Part shown: piece by piece, positions 41,588 through 50,693 of the stretch | How the letters are laid out: every line of letters begins with the position of its first letter | Numbering within the stretch: the stretch's first letter is position 1 | NCBI RefSeq assembly: GCF_030296575.1 | Contig: NZ_AP027729.1 | Span: 1,364,001-1,428,000, forward strand | Length of the DNA stretch: 64,000 bases | From: Paraoerskovia sediminicola | GTDB lineage: Bacteria > Actinomycetota > Actinomycetes > Actinomycetales > Cellulomonadaceae | Reading direction: 5' to 3' | Notes under the pieces: model-generated | Told to the model about the DNA's origin: nothing | Database searches by the model: none | The model's input: only the letters and a program-made list of their open reading frames with translations | Position numbers and translations under genes: made by a program

Positions 41588-42916
41588 ATGGACGACAAGC
41601 TCTCGACCGGCCGACCCGGGCCCACCGGTGGCACCCGCCTCGACCCGTGGTTCGGTGCCTACGCCCAACGCGCGCACGGTATGCGCGCCTCGGAGATCCG
41701 CGCGCTCTTCGCCGTCGCCAACCGGCCCGAGGTCGTCTCCCTCGCCGGCGGCATGCCGTACCTCGACGGGCTTCCCCTCGACTCGATCGCCGACACGATC
41801 CAGCGCCTCGTGGCCACGCGCGGTACCACCGTGCTGCAGTACGGCTCCGGTCAGGGCGACGAGACGCTCCGTGAGCACATCGTCGACGTCGTCGCGATGG
41901 AGGGCATCGACGCTCATCCCGACGACGTCGTCGTCACGACCGGGTCGCAGCAGGCCCTCGATCTCGTCGCTCGCATCTTCGTCGACCCCGGGGACGTCGT
42001 CGTCGCCGAAGCGCCGTCCTACGTCGGCGCGCTCGGCGTGTTCCGCTCCTACCAGGCCGAGGTCGAGCACGTCCCGCTCGACGCCGACGGGCTCGTCCCC
42101 GAGGCTCTCGAGGCCACGCTCGAACGCCTGGCCCGCGAGGGCCGTCGCGTCAAGCTCCTCTACACGGTCCCGAACTTCCACAACCCCGCAGGCGTCACTC
42201 TCAGCGCCGAGCGTCGCCCGAAGATCCTCGAGATCGCCCGCAGGTACGGGGTTCTCGTCGTCGAGGACAACCCGTACGGGCTGCTCGGCTTCTCCGGCGA
42301 CCCGCTGCCGGCGCTGCGTGCCTCCGACGAGGAGGGTGTGCTCTACCTCGGGTCGTTCTCCAAGACCTTCGCTCCGGGCTACCGCGTTGGGTGGGTGATC
42401 GCGCCCCACGCCGTCCGCGAGAAGCTCGTGCTCGCGAGCGAGTCGTCGATCCTGTGCCCGTCGAACGCCTCCCAGCTCGCGATCTCCGCATACATGGAGT
42501 CCGCCGACTGGCGCGGCCAGATCAAGAGCTTCCGCGAGCTCTATCGCGAGCGCCGGGACGCCATGACCACGGCACTGACCGAACATATGCCCGATTCATC
42601 CTGGAATACCCCTGATGGCGGGTTCTACGTGTGGGTCAAGCTCCCGCCAGGGCTCGACGCCCGAGCGATGCTCCCCCGGGCCGTCACGTCACGCGTCGCC
42701 TACGTCCCCGGGACCGCCTTCTTCGCGGACGGCACCGGCGCGGACCACCTCCGGCTGTCCTACTGCTTCCCCACCCCAGAGCGGATCCGCGAGGGAGTCC
42801 GCCGGCTCGGCAGCGTGATCGGGGACGAGCGCGACCTCGCCGACCTGTTCGGCACCGACGCGGACGTCGACCCGGACCTGCGCGACGTCGACAACCCCGG
42901 ACCGGACCTCGCGTAG
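41588..42916 (+). CDS. PLP-dependent aminotransferase, class I/II (2-aminoadipate/KYAT-like)
   Basis: 442 residues from ATG 41588 (GTG 41585 and 41564 are in-frame alternatives). NRPEVVSLAGGMPYLDGLPL opens the family; TTGSQQALDLVARIF; YTVPNFHNPAGVTLS; VVEDNPYGLLGF; PLP-lysine in YLGSFSKTFAPGYRVGWVIA; C-terminal TPDGGFYVWVKLP. This pattern fits fold-type I aminotransferases of the PLP2/valine-pyruvate group. The exact amino donor is not clear. Between trxA and ddl; a link to D-amino-acid or lysine supply for the wall would suit the position but is only an inference. Confidence 0.9.
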   Translation: MDDKLSTGRPGPTGGTRLDPWFGAYAQRAHGMRASEIRALFAVANRPEVVSLAGGMPYLDGLPLDSIADTIQRLVATRGTTVLQYGSGQGDETLREHIVDVVAMEGIDAHPDDVVVTTGSQQALDLVARIFVDPGDVVVAEAPSYVGALGVFRSYQAEVEHVPLDADGLVPEALEATLERLAREGRRVKLLYTVPNFHNPAGVTLSAERRPKILEIARRYGVLVVEDNPYGLLGFSGDPLPALRASDEEGVLYLGSFSKTFAPGYRVGWVIAPHAVREKLVLASESSILCPSNASQLAISAYMESADWRGQIKSFRELYRERRDAMTTALTEHMPDSSWNTPDGGFYVWVKLPPGLDARAMLPRAVTSRVAYVPGTAFFADGTGADHLRLSYCFPTPERIREGVRRLGSVIGDERDLADLFGTDADVDPDLRDVDNPGPDLA

Positions 42917-43022
42917 TGACAGCCGGAGACGGTCGGCGCGCACCGTGCCACGGGCCGGATACCAAGGCCCGTACCAGGCTGTCGTCGTCGCCGAGGCACA
43001 CGAACCAGACATCGAGGAGACC

Positions 43023-44150
43023 ATGATGCAGAGCTCCCCCAGTGCACGTGAGACCGGCGCGGCCGGGACCGCGGACGGCGCGACGACCGACACTCCGGAC
43101 AACACGACGCCCGGCACTCCGAACAGCTCGGCGAGCAGCGCAGACCCTGCTGGGTCGACTGCGGCCGCGTCGTCGTCCTCGCCGGAGGCGGCAGACCTCC
43201 AGGGATGTCACGTCGTCGTCCTCGCCGGCGGCATGTCCCACGAACGCGACGTCTCGATCCGGTCCGGGAGACGTGTCGCCGAGTCCCTGCGCACCTGTGG
43301 TGCGCAGGTGACCGTCCGGGACGTCGACGCGCAGCTCTTGCCGTTCCTCTCCGAGCACCGGCCGGACGTCGTCTGGCCCCTCCTCCACGGAGCCGGCGGG
43401 GAGGACGGGTCACTCCGCGACGTCCTCGACCTGCTCGGTCTCTGCTATGTCGGTACAGGCCCCCACGCCAGTCGTTCCACGTGGAACAAAGCGATCGCCA
43501 AGCGGGTCGCCGGCCAGGCCGGTCTTTCCACCCCCGACCACGTCACGCTCCCGCAGTCGCTCTTCCGGGATCTCGGTGCGCGCGCAGTCCTCGCCGGTGT
43601 CGTCGAGCGGCTCGGGTTCCCCCTGATCGTCAAGCCCAACGAGGGCGGGTCCGCCCTTGGCGTCTCCTGGGTGGCCGACGCCGCTGCGCTCCCCCGAGCG
43701 ATGGTCGAGTGCTTCGCCTACGGCGATGTCGCTCTCATCGAGCGCGCCGTGACGGGGACCGAGATCGGCGTCAGCGTCATCGACGACGGATCGGGGCCCC
43801 GGGCTCTTCCTGCTGTCGAAGTCACCACGGACGGGCCGTACGACTACGACGCACGGTACAACCCCGGGCGGACCGAGTACTTCGCGCCCGCGCGGTTGTC
43901 GAACGAGCTCGCCTCGCGTGCCGCGGAGGCAGCCATCACCGCTCACACATCTCTCGGACTTCGTCACGTGTCGCGCACCGACATGATCATCGACTCGGAC
44001 GGCGTTCCCCAGTTCCTCGAGGTCAACGTCGTGCCGGGCACGACGGAGACATCTCTCCTGCCCCAGGCGATCCGTGCGTCGGGCAGATCGCTGGCGGACG
44101 TCTACGGATCACTCGTCAATGCGGCTCTGACCAGCGCAAACGCTCGGTAG
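43023..44150 (+). CDS. ddl: D-alanine--D-alanine ligase
   Basis: ATP-grasp enzyme that makes D-Ala-D-Ala for peptidoglycan. 375 residues; a Ser/Thr/Ala-rich disordered leader of about 60 residues precedes the core, which is unusual. CHVVVLAGGMSHERDVSIRS is the family start; VWPLLHGAGGEDGSL; GFPLIVKPNEGGSALGVSWV binds ATP; TDMIIDSDGVPQFLEVNVVP then GTTETSLLPQA holds the metal ligands. GAGGAGACC lies before ATG 43023. A parS-like site lies inside (43474). This position near parB differs from Mycobacterium, which has cwlM here. Confidence 0.95.
   Translation: MMQSSPSARETGAAGTADGATTDTPDNTTPGTPNSSASSADPAGSTAAASSSSPEAADLQGCHVVVLAGGMSHERDVSIRSGRRVAESLRTCGAQVTVRDVDAQLLPFLSEHRPDVVWPLLHGAGGEDGSLRDVLDLLGLCYVGTGPHASRSTWNKAIAKRVAGQAGLSTPDHVTLPQSLFRDLGARAVLAGVVERLGFPLIVKPNEGGSALGVSWVADAAALPRAMVECFAYGDVALIERAVTGTEIGVSVIDDGSGPRALPAVEVTTDGPYDYDARYNPGRTEYFAPARLSNELASRAAEAAITAHTSLGLRHVSRTDMIIDSDGVPQFLEVNVVPGTTETSLLPQAIRASGRSLADVYGSLVNAALTSANAR
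43474..43487. promoter_or_regulatory. parS-like palindrome inside ddl
   Basis: GTTCCACGTGGAAC, a perfect palindrome with two symmetric changes from GTTTCACGTGAAAC. Confidence 0.6.
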
Positions 44151-44166
44151 CGGGCAGGGCCGGCGT

Positions 44167-44198
44167 ACACGCTCACGTCGTCGACGACGTGAGCGTGT
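44167..44198. terminator. Perfect 32-bp palindrome between ddl and parB
   Basis: ACACGCTCACGTCGTC followed at once by its complement, with no loop, 16 bases past the ddl stop. As the neighbours are convergent, a bidirectional terminator is the simplest reading; a protein-binding site is possible. Confidence 0.65.
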
Positions 44199-44240
44199 GC
44201 GCTCGCACCGGCACAGCACAGCACAGAGCGACACGGAGCA

Positions 44241-44310
44241 GCACGCGGCAGCACGCGGCAGCACGCGGCAGCACGGGACAGCACGGGACAGCACGGGACA
44301 GCACGGGACA
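44241..44310. repeat. 10-bp tandem repeat between ddl and parB
   Basis: GCACGCGGCA three times, then GCACGGGACA four times, with decayed copies on either side (44211-44240 and 44311-44317). The period of 10 bases equals about one helical turn. No coding sense in any frame that fits known proteins; no gene seen in 44199-44364. Confidence 0.9.
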
Positions 44311-44364
44311 GCACGAGTATGCGATGGAGCTGAGCGCCCTCACCGTGCTGGCCTGCGCATCAGC

Positions 44365-45900
44365 TCACGGGCGCAGCAGCCCCGGGTCCTCCGGGGCCAT
44401 CCGGTCGAGGATCCGGTTCAGATCGTCGACGGAAGCGAACTCGACCGTCAGGCGCCCCTTGTTCTTGCCCAGGTTCACCCGTACCCGCGTCTCGAACCTG
44501 TCGGAGAGCCGGCTGGAGAGATCATCGATCGCTTGGGATCGCTGACCCGCGCGGGGCGTACGGGGTTTCGGCTTGTCCGCTCCTCCGCCGAGCGCCACGA
44601 TCTCCTCCGTGGCACGCACCGAGAGACCTTCAGCGACGATGCGCTGCGCGAGACGCTCGATCGCTCCGCCGTCGGTGAGACCCAGCAGCGCTCGCGCGTG
44701 TCCAGCGCTCAGGACCCCCGCAGCCACGCGCCGCTGCACCAACGGTGGGAGCTTCAGGAGACGAAGGGTGTTCGAGATCTGCGGACGGCTCCGTGCGATG
44801 CGCCGAGCAAGCTCCTCATGCGTGCAGTCGAAGTCATCGAGGAGCTGGCGGTAGGCCGCAGCCTCTTCCAACGGGTTGAGGTTGCTGCGGTGGAGGTTCT
44901 CGAGAAGCGCGTCGCGGAGCATGTCCCCGTCGTCGGTCTCGCGGATGATCGCAGGTACCGCTGCAAGACCTGCCGCCTGGCTCGCCCTCCAACGGCGTTC
45001 ACCCATGATGAGTTCGTACGAGCCGGGCGACTCCGGGTCAGGACGAACGACAACCGGCTGCAGAACGCCGATTTCCGTGATCGACGCGACGAGCTCGTCA
45101 AGGTCGGACTCGTCAAAGACGCTCCGCGGCTGACGCGCGTTCGGGTGAATGAGTTCGAACGGAATCTCGGCAAAGCGGGCGCCCGGAACTGGAACCAGGT
45201 CTGTTGCTTCACCGGCATCGCCCACACCCGACTCTTCGGCGACCGTTTCACGTGAAACGGGATCGTTCTCGGCGCTCTGCTCCGCAGCCGTCGCTCCGGC
45301 CGTTTCACGTGAAACGGCACCTGAAGTACGTCCGCTGTCGAGTCCGCCGCCGGTTCCGGCCGCATCCGTGACGGTGCCGGTTGAGACAGCGCTGCCTGTT
45401 GCGGGAGCTCCATCGACCGCCGTCACCTTCGACGAAGTACCGACATCCCCGTCCGTGCCCTCGTCCAGGTCTGCACCGTCGAGCGCGGGTAGATCACCTG
45501 GAGCTTCGGTGCGACCTGCAGTGTCCCCCGCAACGTCGCTGAACTTGCCGTTGCGCGAAGCCGTGGCGGCAGACTGTCCTTTCCCGTCGACGCGAACGTC
45601 AGACGAGGTCGAGGCGCCGCCAGAGTTTGTGGAACCAGCGGAGTCACCGCCTGGCGACGTCGCAGAAGCAGTGTCGCGTCCCGCTGAGCCGCTCGCCGAC
45701 TCCCCTGCGGCCGCGCGAGCGTCCGTAGATTCCTCTGATCCAGACCCGGTCGGCGTTGCTTCACCATCCGCTGCCTCGGCGCCGGCCTTACCGGGATCCA
45801 CCTGCACAGGAAAGAACACATCCACCGGGCGATCGCGCTCACCGCTCGTCGGGATCAACGCGCCAAGCCCACGACCGAGTCCCCGCCGTCGCTCACTCAT
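44365..45900 (-). CDS. parB: Chromosome-partitioning protein ParB
   Basis: CTP-dependent DNA clamp loaded at parS. 511 residues, far above the usual 330, because of a Ser/Thr/Gly/Ala/Asp-rich disordered insert (about residues 30-205) after the ParA-contacting N terminus [20 protein letters not shown]. Core: [40 protein letters not shown] (CTP motif), [44 protein letters not shown]-terminal dimer domain [20 protein letters not shown]. Start ATG 45900 overlaps the parA end by 8 bases. Two perfect parS sites are coded in the insert. Confidence 0.96.
   Translation of the reverse strand: MSERRRGLGRGLGALIPTSGERDRPVDVFFPVQVDPGKAGAEAADGEATPTGSGSEESTDARAAAGESASGSAGRDTASATSPGGDSAGSTNSGGASTSSDVRVDGKGQSAATASRNGKFSDVAGDTAGRTEAPGDLPALDGADLDEGTDGDVGTSSKVTAVDGAPATGSAVSTGTVTDAAGTGGGLDSGRTSGAVSRETAGATAAEQSAENDPVSRETVAEESGVGDAGEATDLVPVPGARFAEIPFELIHPNARQPRSVFDESDLDELVASITEIGVLQPVVVRPDPESPGSYELIMGERRWRASQAAGLAAVPAIIRETDDGDMLRDALLENLHRSNLNPLEEAAAYRQLLDDFDCTHEELARRIARSRPQISNTLRLLKLPPLVQRRVAAGVLSAGHARALLGLTDGGAIERLAQRIVAEGLSVRATEEIVALGGGADKPKPRTPRAGQRSQAIDDLSSRLSDRFETRVRVNLGKNKGRLTVEFASVDDLNRILDRMAPEDPGLLRP
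45245..45258. promoter_or_regulatory. parS site 1 (in parB)
   Basis: Exact GTTTCACGTGAAAC inside parB, coding for PVSRETVA. Confidence 0.92.
45302..45315. promoter_or_regulatory. parS site 2 (in parB)
   Basis: Exact GTTTCACGTGAAAC, 57 bases from site 1, coding for AVSRETAG. Confidence 0.92.
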
Positions 45901-46993
45901 GACCGAGCTCCTCTTCCGTGGTGTTGTCATTGACGCGGCGCGGCTCTGCGCGCTCGGTCAGTTCTCTGGCGGCTTCGAGGTACGCGAGCGCACCCGTCGA
46001 TGTCGGGTCGTACGTCAGCACCGTCTGGCCATGGCTCGGCGCCTCCGAGACCCGCACCGAGCGCGGAACTGTGGTCTTCAGCGTCTGATCCCCGAAGTGG
46101 GCACGCACCTCATCCGCGACCTGGTGCGCGAGATTTGTGCGGCCGTCGTACATCGTCAGCAAGATCGACGAGACGTGCAGGTCCTTGTTCAGGTGCTGCC
46201 GAATCATGTCGATCGTCCGGAGCAGTTGCGTCAGGCCTTCGAGAGCGTAGTACTCGCACTGGATCGGGATCAGGACTTCACGGCCGACAACGAACGCGTT
46301 GACCGTCAGCAGTCCGAGACTCGGCGGGCAATCGACCAAGACGTAGTCGATGCGCTCGAGCCCTTCGTCGATGCGCCACTGCAGATAGTCGTCGACGGCC
46401 TGGCGAAGTCGTGTTTCACGTGAAACTAGACTGACGAGCTCGATCTCTGCGCCGGACAGGTCGATCGTGGCCGGCACGCACCAGAGCGATGCAATGTCAG
46501 GGCATTTCTGCACGACCTCCGCGATGGGTGCACCTTCGATCAGCACCTCGTACACCGAGGGAGTGCCCGCACGATGCTCAACCCCCAGCGCGGTCGAGGC
46601 GTTGCCCTGCGGATCGTTGTCGATGACCAGTACATTCAGTCCACCTTGAGCCAAGCCGGCCGCGAGATTCACGGTCGTCGTCGTCTTCCCGACGCCGCCC
46701 TTCTGGTTGGCGATCGTGACGATCCGCGTCTTGTCGGGGCGGGGAAACTTCCGGCCGTGCAACGAGATTCGTCGCTTTGCATCGACGGCGAGCTGCGCTG
46801 CCAGGGGTGTCGTGTCATCCATGGCGGGCACGCTGTCGATCAACGCAGCGCGCCGCTCCTCGTCCGCCTCAGCAAGGACTTGGAGCTTCAGAGGACTTGC
46901 GGTTTCACGTGGAACATCGCTGCCGCGGGACTGCGCTTCCTGGAGTGGATCCCTGGGCTCGGAACTACCGAGATCGTCGGAACCGTAGATCAC
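45893..46993 (-). CDS. parA: Chromosome-partitioning ATPase ParA
   Basis: Walker-type ATPase that moves ParB-parS complexes. 366 residues from GTG 46993, which has AAGGAG at 6 bases. ATP loop [56 protein letters not shown]. The N-terminal extension of about 85 residues before the Walker A loop is typical of actinobacterial ParA. Operon parA-parB, leftward. Two parS sites lie inside (46413, 46902). Confidence 0.97.
   Translation of the reverse strand: MIYGSDDLGSSEPRDPLQEAQSRGSDVPRETASPLKLQVLAEADEERRAALIDSVPAMDDTTPLAAQLAVDAKRRISLHGRKFPRPDKTRIVTIANQKGGVGKTTTTVNLAAGLAQGGLNVLVIDNDPQGNASTALGVEHRAGTPSVYEVLIEGAPIAEVVQKCPDIASLWCVPATIDLSGAEIELVSLVSRETRLRQAVDDYLQWRIDEGLERIDYVLVDCPPSLGLLTVNAFVVGREVLIPIQCEYYALEGLTQLLRTIDMIRQHLNKDLHVSSILLTMYDGRTNLAHQVADEVRAHFGDQTLKTTVPRSVRVSEAPSHGQTVLTYDPTSTGALAYLEAARELTERAEPRRVNDNTTEEELGHE
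46413..46426. promoter_or_regulatory. parS site 3 (in parA)
   Basis: Exact GTTTCACGTGAAAC flanked by T on both sides, coding for LVSRETRL. Confidence 0.92.
46902..46915. promoter_or_regulatory. parS site 4 (in parA)
   Basis: GTTTCACGTGGAAC, identical to the parS sequence used in Streptomyces; codes for DVPRETAS. Confidence 0.8.
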
Positions 46994-47184
46994 GGACAAC
47001 TCCTTCACTTGACTAGCGCCTAGTCTCGCATCCCTGGCGGACAATTCATGGTGAATCGAGCGAGTGTCATGCCCTCACGCTCTCCGGCTCGCACCGAGAG
47101 CACACGGTGGCCGAGACGCCCACGCCCAGCCACTCACCGCGGGGGCACGACGCTCCTGTCGGCGTCGACGCGCATCGCCCGTCG

Positions 47185-47868
47185 TCAGGCAGGAACGAGG
47201 ATCCGGACCACGGTGGTGGACTCGACGCCGTCGACGGTCGCACCTTCGACCACCGAGGGTGCGCCCGCGCCGAAGCGACGTGTGACCTTCAAGGCTCCGG
47301 GAATCTCCCGCTCGACGTTCCGTCCCTTGAGCACGACCATCGCTCCCCCGGGCGCTACCAGAGGAAGGCACCACCGCGCGAGCTTGTCCAACGAAGCGAC
47401 CGCGCGAGCCGTCACGACGTCGACCGTCCACGCGTCGTGGTACTCCTCAGCGCGCCCGCGCATGACCTCTACATTGGAGAGTCCGAGCTGATCTGCACTC
47501 TCAGTGAGCCAGTCGCACCGACGCTCCATGGGTTCCACCAAGCGCACAGCACAGTCCGGGAGCATCGCGGCAAGCACGATCCCCGGGAGGCCCGCACCCG
47601 AACCGACGTCAGCGATGCTTCGCGCACCGTCCATGTGCTGCGCGAGCGCCGCGGAGTTCAGGATGTGCCGTTCCCAGAGACGGGGCACCTCTCGAGGCCC
47701 GATCAGTCCGCGCAGCTCCCCCTCACGCTCGAGCGCGCTCGTGAACTCGGCGACCACGTCGTACGCGGGACCGAAGAACGCCCGCACAGCAGCAGATCGC
47801 CCGAGCTCGCGATCAGCCTCGATCTGGGCACTCAGGTCGTCATCCGACGACGGAACCGCATCGGTCAT
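47185..47868 (-). CDS. rsmG: 16S rRNA (guanine527-N7)-methyltransferase RsmG (GidB)
   Basis: SAM-dependent methylation of G527 (E. coli numbering) in 16S rRNA; loss gives low-level streptomycin resistance. 227 residues from ATG 47868, which has GGGAG upstream. REVPRLWERHILNSAALAQH is the family signature, SIADVGSGAGLPGIVLAAML the SAM loop, then VEPMERRCDWLTESADQL. The upstream in-frame extension is not needed. Between jag and parA as in other actinobacteria; the spacers 46994-47184 and 47869-47988 show no gene. Confidence 0.97.
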   Translation of the reverse strand: MTDAVPSSDDDLSAQIEADRELGRSAAVRAFFGPAYDVVAEFTSALEREGELRGLIGPREVPRLWERHILNSAALAQHMDGARSIADVGSGAGLPGIVLAAMLPDCAVRLVEPMERRCDWLTESADQLGLSNVEVMRGRAEEYHDAWTVDVVTARAVASLDKLARWCLPLVAPGGAMVVLKGRNVEREIPGALKVTRRFGAGAPSVVEGATVDGVESTTVVRILVPA

Positions 47869-47988
47869 GCCTACTCCCTGGATGTCGTGCAGCACTACGC
47901 GTGGCTGAGCCACCGAAGCAGCTCATGAAGCCGGTGACAAGGTCCGTTCAGCAGGAAGGCCTACGGAGGCGAGACGAGCACACAACGG

Positions 47989-48495
47989 TCAAGACGGCGA
48001 AATCACGACATAACGGTCAGGATCGGTGCCCGCCGAATCGCTCTTCAGCCCTGCAGCGGTGACGACATCGTGCACGACCTTGCGCTCGAACGCATTCATC
48101 GGGTCCATCGAGACCGACGAACCGGACTCCTTCACGCGAGCGATCGCCTTGTCAGCAAGCTCCGAGAGCTCGGAACGACGAGCCGCACGGAATCCGGCGA
48201 CGTCCAGCATCAGCCGGCTCCGGTCACCTGTCCTCGCCTGAACCGCCAGGCGGGTCAGCTCCTGCAGCGCGTCCAGGACCTCGCCGTCAGTCCCGACGAG
48301 ATCGTCGAGACCGTCCGTGTCGGACACGATGGCGACCGCCGCACGGTCGTGCTCGACGTCGATGTCGATATCACCGTCGAGATCGGCGATGTCGAGGAGC
48401 TCCTCGAGGTAGTCAGCAGCGATCTCGCCCTCCTCCTCGAGCCGCTTCGTCAGGCTCGGCGCCTCGGGGACCTCCACCGCATCGTTGTTCGTCAT
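47989..48495 (-). CDS. jag: Jag/KhpB RNA-binding protein
   Basis: 168-residue protein with KH-like and R3H domains that binds RNA and acts with YidC-linked cell-division control. KH part: DIDVEHDRAAVAIVSDTDGL and GTDGEVLDALQELTRLAVQA; R3H part: RMNAFERKVVHDVVTAAG-type MDPMNAFERKVVHDVVTAAG with R/K-xxxH. The N terminus is acidic. Starts 37 bases after the yidC end. Confidence 0.93.
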   Translation of the reverse strand: MTNNDAVEVPEAPSLTKRLEEEGEIAADYLEELLDIADLDGDIDIDVEHDRAAVAIVSDTDGLDDLVGTDGEVLDALQELTRLAVQARTGDRSRLMLDVAGFRAARRSELSELADKAIARVKESGSSVSMDPMNAFERKVVHDVVTAAGLKSDSAGTDPDRYVVISPS

Positions 48496-48531
48496 GATCC
48501 ATCCTTCGTCGTCGAGGGCTCCGCCAGCACA

Positions 48532-49814
48532 TCAGCGGTTCTTCTTCTTGTTCTTCGAGCTTGTCGCGGAGCCGCCGTTCGCGGAGGTGCTGCCCCCTTG
48601 GCGGACGCCTTCACCGCACCAGCACCCTTGTTCGGCGCCTTGGTAGCGGCGGGCTTCGACGCAGCTGCGCCAGCACCTCCGGCGGCCGGCGTGGCGCCTG
48701 CCGCACGACCGGTCTTGGCCGATGCGGCCGACGACGCCGGTGCCCCGGTCTTCGCCGAGCCCTTGCCTGTCACGGCGCCCTTCGATGTCTGCGTCGTGGA
48801 GCCCGCCGTCGCGTCCTTGTCGGCAGCCGAGGACACACCCGGTGCCTGTGCGGACCCTGCAGGCCCGCCGGTCGCCTTCTGCCGGTCCTTGCGCTTCGGC
48901 TGCTGGCGCTGCCCCTTCGGGCGCTCGATCACCGCGACGTCGGACTCGCTCTCGAGAACGACCCCCTTGGCAGCAGCCTTGCGTGCCTTGCGCTCGTTGA
49001 GCACCCGCTCGGCCTCGGAGCCCGGTGCCGGCATGCGCCTGATCGTGTAGAACTGCTGGCCCATCGACCAGATGTTCGTCGTGGTCCAGTAGACGAGGAC
49101 ACCGACCGGGAAGTTGACGCCGGAGATCGCGAAGACGAACGGCAGCGCGTAGAGCATGATCTTCTGCGTCTGAGCCGCAGGACCCTCGAGCGCGGCCGCA
49201 GGCATGTTCTTCATCGTGAGCTGGCGCTGCGTGAAGAACATCGTCGCGGACATCGCGAGGATCAGGCAGGCCACGACGATCTTGACCTGGAGCGAGTCGC
49301 TCGTCAGGAACACGTCGGACAGCTGGGCACCGAACACCGTCGACTTCTCGATGTCGCCGGCCACGGACTGGTCGATCGGACCGATCGCGGCCTGGTCCCC
49401 CGTGGAGATGGGGCCGAGGTTGTGCAGCACGCGGAACAGCGCGAAGAAGATCGGCGACTGCAAGAGGATCGGCATGCACGACGCGAACGGGTTAGTCCCG
49501 TGCTTCTTGTAGAGGTCCATCGTCTCGCGGCTCATGGCCTCGCGGGACGCGGGATCCTTCTTGTTCTTGTACTTCGCCTGGATGGCCTTCATCTCGGGCT
49601 GCAGCATCTGCATGCCACGGGAGGCCTTGATCTGCTTGAAGAACAGCGGGATCAGGATGATCCGGATCACGATCACCAGCACGACGATCGAGAGCACCCA
49701 TGCCGGTCCGGGCCCGTCGGACATCCCGAGGAACGTCAGCCCCTGGTGCGCCAGGTACATGATCCACGCCACGGCCCACTGGATCGGGAAGAGGATCGTA
49801 TCGAAAAAGCCCAT
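48532..49814 (-). CDS. yidC: Membrane insertase YidC, frameshifted near its C terminus
   Basis: Inserts and folds membrane proteins. Five TM segments, from GFFDTILFPIQWAVAWIMYL; core SIVVLVIVIRIILIPLFFKQ with the conserved membrane-groove Arg, NPFASCMPILLQSPIFFALF, and FPVGVLVYWTTTNIWSMGQQ. The C-terminal tail is Ala/Gly/Ser/Lys-rich. In the G-run at plus 48593-48597 one missing base shifts the frame; repaired, the tail ends SATSSKNKKKNR at 48532, a basic ribosome-binding end of the usual type, about 427 residues. As given, it would read through into jag. Operon rpmH-rnpA-yidD-yidC-jag-rsmG. Confidence 0.95.
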
Positions 49815-49826
49815 CAGTGCTGCTCC

Positions 49827-50180
49827 CTAAGCTTCTGTCACGTGCTGACCGACCGCGTCACCGCGGGCAGAAGTTCTGGTGGAGGTCACGTCGCCCTCGT
49901 GTACTTTCGCACGCTCCGGCACGTCGTCGACGCCACCGTCGCTCCACGGGTTGCAGCGCAGCAGTCGCCAGATCGCGAGGCCGCTCCCCCGGACCACACC
50001 GTGCCGGCCGACGGCAGTGACCGCGTACTGCGAACAGGACGGGTAGTACTTGCACGTGGGCGGCGTGAGCGGAGAGATCCACCGCTGGTACAGACGCACC
50101 AGGGCAATCAGTACACGGGCGGGAGCCCGGCGGAGGCCGCGGATCGACTGCGTCGACGCAGACTCCTGCACGCGCTCCAT
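49827..50180 (-). CDS. yidD: Membrane protein insertion efficiency factor YidD
   Basis: 117 residues. RVLIALVRLYQRWISPLTPP then TCKYYPSCSQYAVTAVGRHG with CxxYPSCSQY is the family signature; LLRCNPWSDGGVDDVP follows. The C-terminal 30 residues are a nonconserved extension. Its ATG overlaps the rnpA stop (TGATG). Confidence 0.96.
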   Translation of the reverse strand: MERVQESASTQSIRGLRRAPARVLIALVRLYQRWISPLTPPTCKYYPSCSQYAVTAVGRHGVVRGSGLAIWRLLRCNPWSDGGVDDVPERAKVHEGDVTSTRTSARGDAVGQHVTEA

Positions 50181-50554
50181 CAGCTCGCCCGATCAGCAGA
50201 TCGCGTGCGACGCTCCAGTCGCTCGACGGTGCGCACGAGGTCGGACTCGAGGGTCTCGAACGATGCGTCGCGTGACGCCGGCAGAGCCCGCACCACCACG
50301 TTCGAACCGGGCTGCCACTGAGCGCGCCGCTCCCAGGCCGCGGCCCTGAGCCGACGACGGACCACGTTGCGCTGCACGGCGTTCCCGACCTGCTTCGAGA
50401 CCACGAAACCGAATCTGGACACACCGATGCTCCCGGGCTCGGACGAGCCCGGGAGCATGTGTACGACGACCGTGCTGCTGCCGGCACGCACCCCGCTCCG
50501 CACCGTCATGCGGAAGTCCTCCGGACGGCGAAGTCGGTGTGCCGGCGGGAGCAC
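50180..50554 (-). CDS. rnpA: Ribonuclease P protein component
   Basis: Protein subunit of RNase P, tRNA 5' processing. 124 residues. LPPAHRLRRPEDFRMTVRSG, FVVSKQVGNAVQRNVVRRRL (RNR motif) and then RAAAWERR. Next to rpmH. Confidence 0.97.
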   Translation of the reverse strand: MLPPAHRLRRPEDFRMTVRSGVRAGSSTVVVHMLPGSSEPGSIGVSRFGFVVSKQVGNAVQRNVVRRRLRAAAWERRAQWQPGSNVVVRALPASRDASFETLESDLVRTVERLERRTRSADRAS

Positions 50555-50555
50555 C

Positions 50556-50693
50556 TCAGGCCGAGAGCTCGGCGCGACCCTTGCGACGACGAGCCGCGAG
50601 GATGCTGCGGCCGGCGCGGGTGCGCATCCGCAGCCGGAAGCCGTGGGTCTTCGAACGACGGCGGTTGTTCGGCTGGAAAGTCCGCTTGCTCAC
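50556..50693 (-). CDS. rpmH: 50S ribosomal protein L34
   Basis: 45 residues: [20 protein letters not shown] then [27 protein letters not shown] start at 50693; the upstream reading is not part of the protein. First gene of the leftward block, divergent from dnaA across the left part of oriC. Confidence 0.98.
   Translation of the reverse strand: MSKRTFQPNNRRRSKTHGFRLRMRTRAGRSILAARRRKGRAELSA

Noticed and set aside
44167..44198. dif or XerCD site
   Set aside because: A perfect palindrome without the XerC/XerD half-site pattern, and located at the origin rather than the terminus.
44241..44310. Short tandem repeat as CRISPR or coding repeat
   Set aside because: 10-base units with no spacers; frames give only low-complexity peptides without RBS.
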